A stretch of 64,000 nucleotides of DNA from Chitinophaga filiformis (GTDB taxonomy: Bacteria; Bacteroidota; Bacteroidia; Chitinophagales; Chitinophagaceae): contig NZ_FNBN01000006.1 of assembly GCF_900102545.1 (NCBI RefSeq), positions 310,001 through 374,000 on the forward strand, read 5' to 3'. Position 1 is the first letter of the stretch. Each line of letters starts with the position of its first letter. Positions 15,972 through 24,224 of the stretch are shown here, in pieces. The position numbers were made by a program, and so were the translations under genes. The notes below the pieces were generated by a model. That model did not search any database and was not told where the DNA came from. It saw only the letters and a list, made by a program, of their open reading frames with translations.

Positions 15972-16347
15972 ATGAATACCCAAAGAGATAAAAGTAAAAT
16001 AATAACCTATCCTCCAGAGACATTAAGAACCTTTAGCGTGGAAGCGTATCAATGGATAGATAATCTGAATTTCACCATCAATCCGGAAGAGTGTTTGAAA
16101 AACGCGGAGGAATATCTCAGTATAGCAAGGGAAATGTTCTTAGATGCAGGCTGGGACGGCGACGGAAAAATAGAACTCATGTGGATTCCTCCTTTTATGT
16201 TGCGGAGTAGCCCAACAGCGGAGCTTACCCTTGGAGTTACTAATCTGGCATGTTAAACAATTAGAAGATGGGGTATCCTGGCTTTTATCACCAGATAGAG
16301 TTGCCCGGTTCAACCTGGTCCGGAATCGTTTATCAGTTGATGAATAG
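15972..16347 (+). pseudogene. Frameshifted first copy of a tandemly duplicated small gene
   Basis: The frame gives 94 residues ending TLGVTNLAC at 16256. The downstream copy (16386-16724) continues TVGATIWHVKQKEDGISWLLSP. Here an extra A (ACTAATCTGG at about 16239-16248 versus ACTATCTGG in copy two) shifts the frame; read one base on, the sequence restores IWHVKQLEDGVSWLLSP. A second inserted base follows (CCAGATAG versus CCAATAG), so the frame runs to a TAG at 16347. The first 75 residues of the two copies are about 85% identical. Copy one is therefore a broken paralog, unless the truncated form still works. Confidence 0.75.
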
Positions 16348-16385
16348 TTTGGAAAAATCTTGCTATACCAGAAAAAGGAAAATAT

Positions 16386-16724
16386 ATGAATAGTCAAAGA
16401 GATAAAAGTAAAATAATCACCTATCCACCGGAAACATTGAGAACCTTTAGAGTGGAAGCATATGAGTGGATAGATAACCTGAATTTCACTATTAGTCCGG
16501 AAGAGTGCTTGAATAACGCGGAGGAATATATTAGTATAGCAAAGGAAATGTTTTTGGATGCAGGCTGGTATGGTGACGGGAAAATAGAACTAATGTGGAT
16601 CCCTCCTTTTATGCTACATGGTATATTGACGGAGGAATTAACAGTTGGAGCTACTATCTGGCATGTTAAACAAAAAGAAGATGGTATATCCTGGCTGCTG
16701 TCACCAATAGATTTGCCACGTTAA
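16386..16724 (+). CDS. Small unidentified protein, intact copy of tandem pair
   Basis: A 112-residue soluble protein of unknown function. Visible features are a basic N-terminus (NSQRDKSKIITYPPETLRTF), an amphipathic helix (PEECLNNAEEYISIAKEMFLDAGW), the block GDGKIELMWIPPFML and a C-terminal strand-rich part (TVGATIWHVKQKEDGISWLL). There is no signal peptide, membrane segment or catalytic motif that I recognise. It is the intact partner of the frameshifted copy at 15972, 38 bp downstream. Small, tandemly duplicated, decaying genes of this kind are common among immunity-type proteins, but that role is only inferred. Confidence 0.65.
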   Translation: MNSQRDKSKIITYPPETLRTFRVEAYEWIDNLNFTISPEECLNNAEEYISIAKEMFLDAGWYGDGKIELMWIPPFMLHGILTEELTVGATIWHVKQKEDGISWLLSPIDLPR

Positions 16725-16793
16725 CAATTTAAGTAAACAATACAGACCTGGATAATAAAGGAGTAGTGCACCATGCATTATTGCAGTTAAAGA

Positions 16794-16830
16794 AAAAAGC
16801 TTTCATGCGTTTGCCTGAAAGTTTTTTTAA
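16794..16830 (+). terminator. Hairpin terminator after the duplicated gene
   Basis: AAAAAAGCTTTCA pairs with TGAAAGTTTTTTT through one G-T pair, followed by a T-run. It belongs to the same GCTTTCA...TGAAAG hairpin family as 3604 and 17894. Confidence 0.75.
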
Positions 16831-16883
16831 AACCTTTAACCACCTCTAACTATGGATATGCTACCTTCATAGTAATACGATCA

Positions 16884-17882
16884 ATGATGATAGAAAATAA
16901 TCAGATAGTTATTTATCAGACATCCGATGGGGAGACGTCTATAGATGTTACTCTTGATCAGGATACTGTTTGGCTCTCCCAAAATCAGATGGCTGAATTA
17001 TTTCAAAGCAGCAAGCAGAACATCAGCTTACACATAAATAATATTTTCAATGAAGGAGAACTTGAGAGAAATGCAACTGTCAAGGAATCCTTGACAGTTC
17101 AAAATGAGGGTAAAAGAGCGATTAAGCGAAAAATTGAACAGTATTCATTGGATGTAATTATTTCAGTAGGATATCGGGTTAAATCCAAACGCGGCATTCA
17201 GTTTCGTATATGGGCAAACAAAGTGCTAAAAGAATATCTTATTAAAGGCTATGCCTTGAACGAAAAACGCCTGCACGAACAAAAGCAGCAATTCGAAGCA
17301 CTAAAACAAACAGTGCGACTAATGAGCAATATTGCAAGCACGCAGGAATTATCAAATGATGAAGCTACGGGATTATTAAAAGTAATTACAGATTATACTT
17401 ATGCGCTGGATGTTTTAGATAAATACGACCATCGCAATTTGACAATTGAAGCTATCCATCTCCATGACTCTTTTGTCTTCACATATGAAGAAGCAACAAA
17501 AGCTATTTATGGGCTAAGAAATAAATTTGGAGGAAGTAACTTATTTGGAAATGAAAAAGATGAATCTTTCCGAAGTTCTATCTCAACAATTTATCAATCT
17601 TTTGGAGGACAAGAATTATATCCTAGTATTGAGGAGAAGGCCGCACATCTCTTATATTTCGTTGTAAAGAACCATTCTTTTTCAGATGGGAATAAGAGAA
17701 TCGCTGCATTCTTGTTCGTATGGTTTCTTGAGAAGAATAATATTCTTTATCGGGAGGATGGATCTAAACGTATTGCAGATAATGCGTTAGTAGCACTTAC
17801 GCTTATGATTGCCGAAAGTAAACCAGATGAAAAAGATATAATTGTGCAGGTGGTTGTTAACTTGATAAATGGTTACAACTAA
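16884..17882 (+). CDS. RhuM-type protein with C-terminal Fic/Doc domain
   Basis: A 332-residue fusion. Residues about 8-130 are the RhuM/KilA-N-like domain (VWLSQNQMAELFQSSKQNIS, a DNA-binding-type segment, then RIWANKVLKEYLIKGYALNEKRL). A coiled linker follows. Residues about 190-320 are a Fic/Doc fold with the full active motif HSFSDGNKR (H264-R272), so AMP-transfer or similar nucleotide-transfer activity is possible. Proteins of this type are called virulence protein RhuM or Fic toxins and often sit in mobile regions. There is no obvious antitoxin gene directly beside it. It lies between two hairpin terminators and close to a tRNA. A decayed RhuM fragment lies 6.4 kb upstream. Confidence 0.85.
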   Translation: MMIENNQIVIYQTSDGETSIDVTLDQDTVWLSQNQMAELFQSSKQNISLHINNIFNEGELERNATVKESLTVQNEGKRAIKRKIEQYSLDVIISVGYRVKSKRGIQFRIWANKVLKEYLIKGYALNEKRLHEQKQQFEALKQTVRLMSNIASTQELSNDEATGLLKVITDYTYALDVLDKYDHRNLTIEAIHLHDSFVFTYEEATKAIYGLRNKFGGSNLFGNEKDESFRSSISTIYQSFGGQELYPSIEEKAAHLLYFVVKNHSFSDGNKRIAAFLFVWFLEKNNILYREDGSKRIADNALVALTLMIAESKPDEKDIIVQVVVNLINGYN

Positions 17883-17893
17883 TATTCACAACA

Positions 17894-17929
17894 AAAAAGG
17901 CTTTCAAGCGTCTGCCTGAAAGCCTTTTT
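17894..17929 (+). terminator. Hairpin terminator after RhuM-Fic
   Basis: A 13-bp perfect stem AAAAAGGCTTTCA (17894-17906) with TGAAAGCCTTTTT (17917-17929). It lies 12 bp after the stop codon and just before the 3' end of the tRNA on the opposite strand. Confidence 0.88.
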
Positions 17930-17935
17930 AATTCG

Positions 17936-18009
17936 TAGCGAGAAAGGGAGTTGAACCCTTGACCTCAGGGTTATGAATCCTGCGCTCTAACCGCCTGAGC
18001 TACCTCGCC
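17936..18009 (-). tRNA. tRNA-Met (anticodon CAT)
   Basis: The minus strand folds as a complete 74-nt tRNA: acceptor GGCGAGG/TCTCGCT, D arm GCTC...GAGC, anticodon stem CAGGA/CCCTG with loop TTCATAA, variable loop AGGTC, T arm AAGGG-TTCAACT-CCCTT and discriminator A. CCA is not encoded. The anticodon CAT fits elongator Met; an Ile tRNA with modified CAT cannot be excluded from sequence. The initiator is less likely because the acceptor starts with a G-T pair and not a C-A mismatch. The accessory region ends at the tRNA 3' end, a common integration point. Confidence 0.92.
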
Positions 18010-18096
18010 ATATTTCCCACTCGTCCAAAACGGGAGTGCAAAGATAATAGGGAATTTCCTAAAAGCCAAGAGCTACCCTTAAAAAGTTTCTAATAT

Positions 18097-20226
18097 TTAA
18101 TAAGATAACAATTCTTTCATTGCTGCTGCTACCTTTTCGGGATTCGGCAACATCGCATTTTCCAGTATGGTATTGATCGGTACTGCCGGCAGATCAAGGG
18201 CGCCCAGCGTAAAGACCGGTGCGTCCAGTGATTTGAAACAAGCGCGTTGAATCCGTCCTGCCAGTGCCTGTGCGAATGAATTGTTCAGCTGCTCTTCTGT
18301 TAAGATGAGCACCTTGCCATGTTTTTTGACCGTAGAAAAGATCAGTTCTTCATCCAGCGGAAATAAAGTACGCAGATCAATGATCTCTACCTGGCCCGGG
18401 AAACTGGCAGCGGCGGCCTGTGACCAGTATACGCCCATGCCGTAAGTGATAACACAAAGCGTATCCCCTTTTTTCAGGTCGCGGGGATGAGCATTTTGCA
18501 CGATCCTTCCCTTACCCAATGGCAATACGTAGTCGGCGTCTGGCTCTACGGTGATGGCGCCCTGTGTACCGGGCACTTTACTCCAGTAAAGACCTTTGTG
18601 TTCCAGCATGACCACAGGATTGGGATCGAGGAAGGCTGCCTTCATGAGTCCCTTCATGTCGGCGGCATTGGAAGGGTACACCACTTTGATGCCTTTGACG
18701 GTCAGCAGAGTGGATTCCACGCTACCGGAATGGTAAGGTCCGCCACCACCATATGCGCCGATAGGAACGCGTATAAGTGTCTGCACGGGGAACTTCCCAT
18801 TGCTCAGGTAACAGGATTTGGAGATCTCGGTCACCAGCTGGTTAAAGCCGGGATAGATATAGTCAGCAAACTGGATCTCTACTATGGGTTTGACACCCAC
18901 AGCTGAAAGGCCGGCGGTCGAACCAACGATATAGGCTTCCTGGATGGCAGTGTTGTACACCCTGTTATCACCAAATTTTTCCGCCAGCGTAGCTGCCTCC
19001 CGGAATACGCCTCCGAGCCTGCGACCTACGTCCTGACCGAAAAAGATAGCTTCGGGGAACTGTTGAAGAATCTCCTCTACCGCGTGCAGAGCGGCATCCA
19101 CCATCATAACCTTATTACCGTTGGTAGGAAACCTGTTACCTTTTTCAGCGGTAACAGCTGCCGGAGCAAAGACATGGTCTGCTACTGAATCAACAGTAGG
19201 GTCCGATGCTTCTTTTGCCCGGTCAAATTCAAGACTGATATATTTTGGGGTGTCTGACTCTATTGCCAACAGATCCTTCTCCAATACACCTATCTCTAGC
19301 AACCGCTCCCTCAACAGCGGTTTAGGATCCTTTGCCGCATGCAACGCCAAATCTTCTTCTGTACGGTACCATTCCTTCCGTACACCGGAGGTATGATGCC
19401 CTAACAAAGGCACACAGGCGTGTACCAGGATGGGCTTCCGTTCCTGGCGTACATAACCGATAGCTGCGCCCATTGCATGAAAACACTCTTCGAAATTACT
19501 ACCGTCCACACGCATGCGTTCCATGCCTTTAAAGCCGGCCGCATACTCATAGGCATCCATTACCCGGGTCTCTTCGGCACTGGCCGAAATACCCCACTCA
19601 TTGTCCTGTACGAGGTAAATAACAGGTAATTCCCACAACACAGCACTCTGCCAGGCCTCACTCACCTCTCCTTCCGTTACACTGCCATCACCCAGGGAAC
19701 AAAGCACTACCGGCGCTTCACCTTTAGGACCTGTCCTTAAACAAGTAGCCCCTATCTTTTCCAGGTAGCGAATACCTTGCGCCATACCGGTGGCTGGGAT
19801 GACCTGCATGCCCGTGGCACTGCTCTGATGTGGGATACAGGGTTTCTCAGGGTCCAGGCTGCTGGGATGACTGTAGTAAGAACGCCCTCCGGAGGCCGGA
19901 TCGTCCCTTTTGGCCAGTAGCTGCAGCATCAGTTCATAGGGCGTAAAGCCCATCGCCAGGAGCATGCTGTCGTCCCTGTAATAAGGACTGGCATAATCCC
20001 AGGGGCTTAACTGCATGCCTGCAGCGATCTGAATAGCCTCATGACCGCGGGAAGTGGAATGTACATATTTGCAGATATTGCGGTTCGCTTCGTAGACGGC
20101 AGCCATCTCAGCAGCCTGACACATGAAGCGGTAAGCTTTTAATAGTGTAACCTGTTTGCCGGAAGACCGCTCCTTACCGGGAACAGCAGCTTTTAAAGTT
20201 GGAACACTTATGCTATCTTTAAACAC
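18097..20226 (-). CDS. Fused alpha/beta E1 of a branched-chain 2-oxoacid dehydrogenase
   Basis: A 709-residue thiamine-diphosphate enzyme holding both E1 subunits in one chain. The alpha part (about 25-330) has the TPP motif GDGSVTEGE starting at G179 and ending in DNEWGIS (about 208-214), and HTSGVRKEWYR. The beta part (about 370-709) has IFFGQDVG, FADYIYPGFNQL, RVPIGAYGGGGPYHSGS and a C-terminal transketolase-type domain. It decarboxylates branched-chain 2-oxoacids (or pyruvate) and passes the acyl group to a lipoyl E2, encoded elsewhere. Fused E1 is typical of Bacteroidota. It is divergent from a MarR regulator with an 18-bp palindrome between them, so MarR control is likely. Confidence 0.9.
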   Translation of the reverse strand: MFKDSISVPTLKAAVPGKERSSGKQVTLLKAYRFMCQAAEMAAVYEANRNICKYVHSTSRGHEAIQIAAGMQLSPWDYASPYYRDDSMLLAMGFTPYELMLQLLAKRDDPASGGRSYYSHPSSLDPEKPCIPHQSSATGMQVIPATGMAQGIRYLEKIGATCLRTGPKGEAPVVLCSLGDGSVTEGEVSEAWQSAVLWELPVIYLVQDNEWGISASAEETRVMDAYEYAAGFKGMERMRVDGSNFEECFHAMGAAIGYVRQERKPILVHACVPLLGHHTSGVRKEWYRTEEDLALHAAKDPKPLLRERLLEIGVLEKDLLAIESDTPKYISLEFDRAKEASDPTVDSVADHVFAPAAVTAEKGNRFPTNGNKVMMVDAALHAVEEILQQFPEAIFFGQDVGRRLGGVFREAATLAEKFGDNRVYNTAIQEAYIVGSTAGLSAVGVKPIVEIQFADYIYPGFNQLVTEISKSCYLSNGKFPVQTLIRVPIGAYGGGGPYHSGSVESTLLTVKGIKVVYPSNAADMKGLMKAAFLDPNPVVMLEHKGLYWSKVPGTQGAITVEPDADYVLPLGKGRIVQNAHPRDLKKGDTLCVITYGMGVYWSQAAAASFPGQVEIIDLRTLFPLDEELIFSTVKKHGKVLILTEEQLNNSFAQALAGRIQRACFKSLDAPVFTLGALDLPAVPINTILENAMLPNPEKVAAAMKELLSY

Positions 20227-20256
20227 GTAAGAATTGTTTTGGTGTGTGAGTACTAT

Positions 20257-20274
20257 TAGTTGCTAAAGCAACTA
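20257..20274. promoter_or_regulatory. Perfect palindromic MarR-type operator
   Basis: TAGTTGCTAAAGCAACTA is a perfect inverted repeat with 8-bp arms and an AA centre. It lies in the 70-bp divergent space between the E1 gene (start 20226) and the MarR gene (start 20297). The TTGC...GCAA layout is typical of MarR-family operators, so it probably mediates autorepression and control of the E1 gene. Confidence 0.7.
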
Positions 20275-20296
20275 TTGCTATTGCAAATTAACAAAT

Positions 20297-20731
20297 ATGA
20301 CTGATACTTTTGTAAGCAATCCGTCTTTTTTTAAGTTGGACGCTACCTTAAAACGGATACGGAATTACTGGCAAAAAACCTTTGACGCCCACAAGAAAGA
20401 TATTACCGTAGACCAGTGGTTATTAATTGAAAACCTCTATAAGCACAAGAAAATCACCCACAATGAGCTTGCCAGAGTGACCTCAAAAGACATTACCACT
20501 GTTTCCCGTATTATTGAATTGCTGGTAAAAAAGGAACTGGTGGTCAGGGAAGGCTCCCCGCAGGACCGTCGTAAGGTATTTCTTCAGCTGACTGCCAAAG
20601 GCTCGGAAAAGTATAAGGATGTAAGACCCCTGGTACTGGAAATGCGAAAAACGGGTTGGGCAGGATTAACGGAAAATGATTATGCTGATTTGACGAGGAT
20701 ACTTGATGTGATCTATAATAACATTCCCTGA
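20297..20731 (+). CDS. MarR-family transcriptional regulator
   Basis: A 144-residue winged-helix regulator. The recognition region is KITHNELARVTSKDITTVSRIIELLVKKELVVRE, followed by the wing SPQDRRKVFLQLTAKG (D-R signature), at about residues 58-108. Helices at both ends form the dimer interface. It likely binds the perfect palindrome at 20257 and represses both itself and the E1 dehydrogenase gene until a small ligand binds. No cysteine lies in the position used by oxidative-stress OhrR proteins, so ligand control seems more likely than redox control. Confidence 0.92.
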   Translation: MTDTFVSNPSFFKLDATLKRIRNYWQKTFDAHKKDITVDQWLLIENLYKHKKITHNELARVTSKDITTVSRIIELLVKKELVVREGSPQDRRKVFLQLTAKGSEKYKDVRPLVLEMRKTGWAGLTENDYADLTRILDVIYNNIP

Positions 20732-20978
20732 TAACCGCAACAGTGAATTGAAGACTACGCACGTCCTGACTATGAACGTTACCATCTGAAATCTGTCATT
20801 AACGTAAACTATCTGTCAGCCCTTCACCTCATTATTGAAATTCTCCGGATAGTAGTTTTGTTCTGCCAGCCTTAGATAATACACTGCATAATATGCGGAA
20901 GGCAGGTTATTGCCCATAAATGTACTTTATACTAAAGTTTCTTCCGGATGCAGGATATGGATTTAGATATAAAACAAA

Positions 20979-21017
20979 AACGCTTAACGCAAGAGATAAC
21001 AGTTTGCGTTAAGCGTT
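20979..21017 (-). terminator. Terminator of the FAH-family gene
   Basis: A perfect 14-bp stem AACGCTTAACGCAA (20979-20992) with its reverse complement (21004-21017), followed on the minus strand by TTTTTG. The rest of the 305-bp gap between 20731 and 21037 holds nothing else that I can identify. Confidence 0.88.
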
Positions 21018-21036
21018 CCTTATAATTGCATGGGAT

Positions 21037-21648
21037 CTATTTTATCATAAACTCCAGCAGGCTGTCATTTTCAATAAATGCTTCCAGCGTGTCCCCTATT
21101 TCAACTGGTCCTACACCCGCAGGTGTGCCTGTAAATACAAGATCACCTATGTTCAGGGTGAAGAATTTTGAGATGTAGGCGATAAGGAAATCAAAAGTGA
21201 ACAACAAGTCTTTGGTATTTCCCTGTTGCATCAGTTCCTTATTCTTATAGAGACAGAAATTGATATCTTTCTTGTCCATCTCAGTTGTAATAGGAATGAA
21301 TTGTCCAACTACCGCAGAATTGTCAAAAGCTTTGGCAATCTCCCAGGGCAATCCCTTCTGCTTCTGCTTTTCCTGCAGATCACGAGCGGTAAAGTCAATG
21401 CCGACGCCGATATGATCATAATATTTATCCGCAAATTTCTCCTGGATATGTTTACCGTTCTTGCTGATACGCAACACCAACTCACATTCGTAGTGAAGAT
21501 TGTCAGTAAACTCAGGATAATAAAACGGGTGATTGTTCTGTAACAATGCATTCTTCGGCTTCATGAAAATCACTGGTTCAGTTGGCACCTCGTTTTTCAG
21601 TTCCTTTGCATGATCTGCATAATTTCTTCCGACGCAAATAATTTTCAT
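21037..21648 (-). CDS. Fumarylacetoacetate hydrolase family protein
   Basis: A 203-residue short-form FAH-fold enzyme, the size of acylpyruvases (YcgM/FAHD1-like). MKIICVGRNYADHAKEL is the usual N-terminus. The metal ligands are expected at E54 and E56 (HYECELVLRI) and D85 (GVGIDFTARD). GDLVFTGTPAGVGPV is the conserved C-terminal loop. It should cleave C-C bonds in acylpyruvates or decarboxylate oxaloacetate; the substrate cannot be fixed by sequence. It is the last gene after pth on the minus strand and ends at a strong terminator. Confidence 0.88.
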   Translation of the reverse strand: MKIICVGRNYADHAKELKNEVPTEPVIFMKPKNALLQNNHPFYYPEFTDNLHYECELVLRISKNGKHIQEKFADKYYDHIGVGIDFTARDLQEKQKQKGLPWEIAKAFDNSAVVGQFIPITTEMDKKDINFCLYKNKELMQQGNTKDLLFTFDFLIAYISKFFTLNIGDLVFTGTPAGVGPVEIGDTLEAFIENDSLLEFMIK

Positions 21649-21711
21649 GACAGATTTTTCTTGGTTTTAAGGTTAAATAAACGGATCATATCAGATTTCG
21701 TCAATTTATTG

Positions 21712-22287
21712 CTAATAAGGATAGACCAGGGTATTAAAGATATTCATAGTACGTGGTAAGCCCACAGACGCAAAGCTCTCGATCAGTTCCACACATTTCC
21801 CCAGCTTTGCCATCACAACAGCCCATTCCTCATTATTCCATTTACCTAAGACAAACTCTACCTGCCGACCACGAGGGAAGTTATTCCCAATACCGAAACG
21901 CAAACGGGGATACTGGTTAGTACCCAACAATTCCTGGATGCTCTTCAACCCATTCTGACCGGCGTCACTGCCACCAGCGCGAAGACGTATTACTTCCAAT
22001 GGTAATGCCAGATCATCTACTAACACCAGTATATTCTCCAGTGGTACTTTCTCTTTATCCATCCAATATTTCACCGCCTTCCCGCTCAGGTTCATGTAAG
22101 TGGTGGGCTTGATGACCACGAAAGTCCTCCCCTTCCACTTCACTTCGGCTACATCAGCCAGCCGGTCTTCCCGGTAGCTACCTCCATGCTTTTCTACAAA
22201 AGCATCTGCAATATCAAACCCTATATTGTGGCGTGTATGTTCGTATTCTGCACCTATATTCCCCAATCCTACTATCAGGTACTTCAT
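21712..22287 (-). CDS. pth: Peptidyl-tRNA hydrolase
   Basis: A 191-residue enzyme that frees tRNA from prematurely released peptidyl-tRNA. MKYLIVGLGNIGAEYEHTRHNIGFD contains the catalytic His (H20) and substrate-binding Asn (N10). KPTTYMNLSG and LVDDLALPLE carry the remaining catalytic residues. The usual GNPG is GNIG here. Length and order are normal. It lies 153 bp after rplY with a hairpin between them, so it may have its own transcription. Confidence 0.95.
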   Translation of the reverse strand: MKYLIVGLGNIGAEYEHTRHNIGFDIADAFVEKHGGSYREDRLADVAEVKWKGRTFVVIKPTTYMNLSGKAVKYWMDKEKVPLENILVLVDDLALPLEVIRLRAGGSDAGQNGLKSIQELLGTNQYPRLRFGIGNNFPRGRQVEFVLGKWNNEEWAVVMAKLGKCVELIESFASVGLPRTMNIFNTLVYPY

Positions 22288-22380
22288 CGGATTACAATTT
22301 TAATGCTAAACACTGCATTACGCCCTGCTCATACCTATACATACGAAAGAACGGGAAAACGTAATGCAGGGCAAAAATAG

Positions 22381-22419
22381 AAAAAGTCCCATCCCGGACG
22401 AGCCGGAACGGGACTTTTT
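22381..22419. terminator. Hairpin between rplY and pth
   Basis: Stem AAAAAGTCCC-ATCCCGG with CCGGAACGGGACTTTTT, with minor mismatches, and loop ACGAG. T-runs flank both sides, so it can stop minus-strand transcription leaving rplY. Confidence 0.85.
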
Positions 22420-22440
22420 GCAAAATATTCTAAAAGAAAA

Positions 22441-23022
22441 TTATTTCTTTTTACCTTCTGCAGCTTCTTCCTGACGCAGCTGACGGGTCATTACTACTGA
22501 AGCGATAGGAATACGTGGAGAGTTCAGGATCTCGATGTTCTCAGCAATCACATCTTCTACACGGATGTTAGCATTCAGCTGCAGATTGTCGATGTTTACC
22601 TCAACATTCTCACGCAGGTATTTAGGCAGTGCCTTTACCTTCAGCGTCTTCATTTTTACTACCAGTTTACCACCGGCTTTAACACCTTCGGACTGGCCAG
22701 TAATTCTGATTGGCAGTGTAACAGCAACAGGCTTATCTTCTACCAGTTCCATGAAGTCGATGTGAGCCAGTTCGTCTGTAACAGTGTCAAACTGTTTGTC
22801 TTTCAATACACATTTGTAGGTTTTACCACCTACTTTGATCTCAGCGATCTGAAAATCAGGCGTATACACCAGATCTTTGAAAGATGTTGCCGGAGCTGAA
22901 AAACTTACGGTTTCTGCACCCCCGTAAATAACACAAGGCACTTGTCCCTCAGAACGTACCTGGCGGGTGGCTTTTTTGCCAAATTCGCTCCTGAGTTGTC
23001 CTTCGATTGTTATCGTTTTCAT
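22441..23022 (-). CDS. rplY: 50S ribosomal protein L25 (Ctc type)
   Basis: A 193-residue long-form L25/Ctc protein, which binds 5S rRNA. Residues 1-95 form the L25 domain (MKTITIEGQLRSEFGKKATRQVRSEGQVPCVIYG is characteristic). Residues about 96-180 are the TL5-type beta domain (KPVAVTLPIRITGQSEGVKAGG ... LKVKALPKYL). The highly charged end (EEAAEGKKK) is normal. It lies 42 bp after prs on the same strand, a pairing common in bacteria. Confidence 0.96.
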   Translation of the reverse strand: MKTITIEGQLRSEFGKKATRQVRSEGQVPCVIYGGAETVSFSAPATSFKDLVYTPDFQIAEIKVGGKTYKCVLKDKQFDTVTDELAHIDFMELVEDKPVAVTLPIRITGQSEGVKAGGKLVVKMKTLKVKALPKYLRENVEVNIDNLQLNANIRVEDVIAENIEILNSPRIPIASVVMTRQLRQEEAAEGKKK

Positions 23023-23064
23023 TGATTAAACATTTATGATTGTTATAAATAATGCTTGTTCTTA

Positions 23065-24009
23065 TTACCTCCGGTGACTATGAACGAACAGGTTCGTGAT
23101 AGACCTGTTCTCGTGCATATTGCGGATAGCTACTGCAAAGAGGTCCGCTACACTGATCACTTTGATCTTGGGACTCTGCTGTTTCATCGGCATTGTGTCG
23201 CATATTACCAGCTCTTCCAGTACGGAGTTGTTGATATTTTCATATGCCTTACCGCTTAACACCGGATGGGTACAAAAGGCTCTTACACTTCTTGCTCCCT
23301 TTTCTTTCAACAGGTTAGCTGCCTTGGTCAATGTACCTGCTGTGTCGCAGATGTCATCTATCAATACAATGTCCCTGTCTTTCACATCTCCTATCACCAC
23401 CATGGAAGCAATTTCATTCGCACGCTTACGATGCTTGTCGCAGATCACCATTTCGGCATTGAAATAGGCTGCTACTTCCCTTACCCTGTTGGTACTACCC
23501 ACGTCAGGGGACGCAAAGGTAAGATTTTCCAGCTTTAAATTCTCAATGTACGGGATGAAAATTGCGGAACTGTCCAGGTGATCTACCGGGATGTCAAAGA
23601 AGCCCTGGATCTGTGGAGCGTGCAAATCCATGGTTATCACACGGTTAGCACCTGCAGAAGTCAGCAGGTTGGCTACCAGTTTCGAGGCAATCGCCACCCT
23701 GGGTTTGTCCTTCCTGTCCTGCCGGGCAAAACCAAAGTAAGGGATCACTGCAGTGATATAACCTGCGGATGCCCTTTTCGCGGCGTCTATCATCATCAAC
23801 AGCTCCATCAGGTTGTCTGAAGGGGCATTGGTGCTCTGTACGAGGAAAACATAATCACCGCGGATACTTTCCATGTAAATTGGCTGGAATTCTCCATCGC
23901 TGAACTTCTGAATAGTCAGCTTGCCAAGACCGTTACCGTAACGCTTTGCAATTTTTTCTGCAAGAGCTGTATTACTGTTCCCTGTGAAAATTTTTACTGA
24001 TGGTTGCAT
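23065..24009 (-). CDS. prs: Ribose-phosphate pyrophosphokinase
   Basis: A 314-residue enzyme making PRPP from ribose 5-phosphate and ATP for nucleotide, His and Trp synthesis. SVKIFTGNSNTALAEKIA is the typical start. DLHAPQIQGFFDIPVDHL contains the Mg/ATP-binding region, and IVLIDDICDTAGTLTKAA is the PRPP-binding loop. Length and architecture are normal. It is the first gene of the minus-strand series prs-rplY-pth-FAH, with a -7 promoter box about 20 bp upstream. Confidence 0.96.
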   Translation of the reverse strand: MQPSVKIFTGNSNTALAEKIAKRYGNGLGKLTIQKFSDGEFQPIYMESIRGDYVFLVQSTNAPSDNLMELLMMIDAAKRASAGYITAVIPYFGFARQDRKDKPRVAIASKLVANLLTSAGANRVITMDLHAPQIQGFFDIPVDHLDSSAIFIPYIENLKLENLTFASPDVGSTNRVREVAAYFNAEMVICDKHRKRANEIASMVVIGDVKDRDIVLIDDICDTAGTLTKAANLLKEKGARSVRAFCTHPVLSGKAYENINNSVLEELVICDTMPMKQQSPKIKVISVADLFAVAIRNMHENRSITNLFVHSHRR

Positions 24010-24029
24010 GGATTAATAGAAAGAGGTTG

Positions 24030-24037
24030 CAAAACTA
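24030..24037 (-). promoter_or_regulatory. Bacteroidota -7 box before prs
   Basis: The minus strand reads TAGTTTTG, matching TAnnTTTG, about 20 bp upstream of the prs start. No clear -33 element is visible. The rest of the prs-radC gap (24010-24249) holds only this and the radC box. Confidence 0.38.
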
Positions 24038-24224
24038 TGCTTTTTGGAGTAGCTATTCTTATTTTTTTAGTCATTGTGCCCAGTGGTACACAATTCCAGT
24101 ATTTCCCAAATAGATAACGTGATTATTTACAATGCCTTACATTCACACTTTACGCTGTGGTTCCTTATTGGTAGGCTAATTTAAATTAAAATTGGGGGAA
24201 GTGAAAAAAACCAGACGGAAAGGA

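Noticed and set aside
17936..18009. Initiator tRNA-fMet or tRNA-Ile2
   Set aside because: Acceptor stem starts with a G-T pair and the D arm is elongator-like; Ile2 needs a modification that sequence cannot show.
10282..18009. Complete prophage or integrative element
   Set aside because: No integrase, capsid, portal, relaxase or transfer gene is visible.
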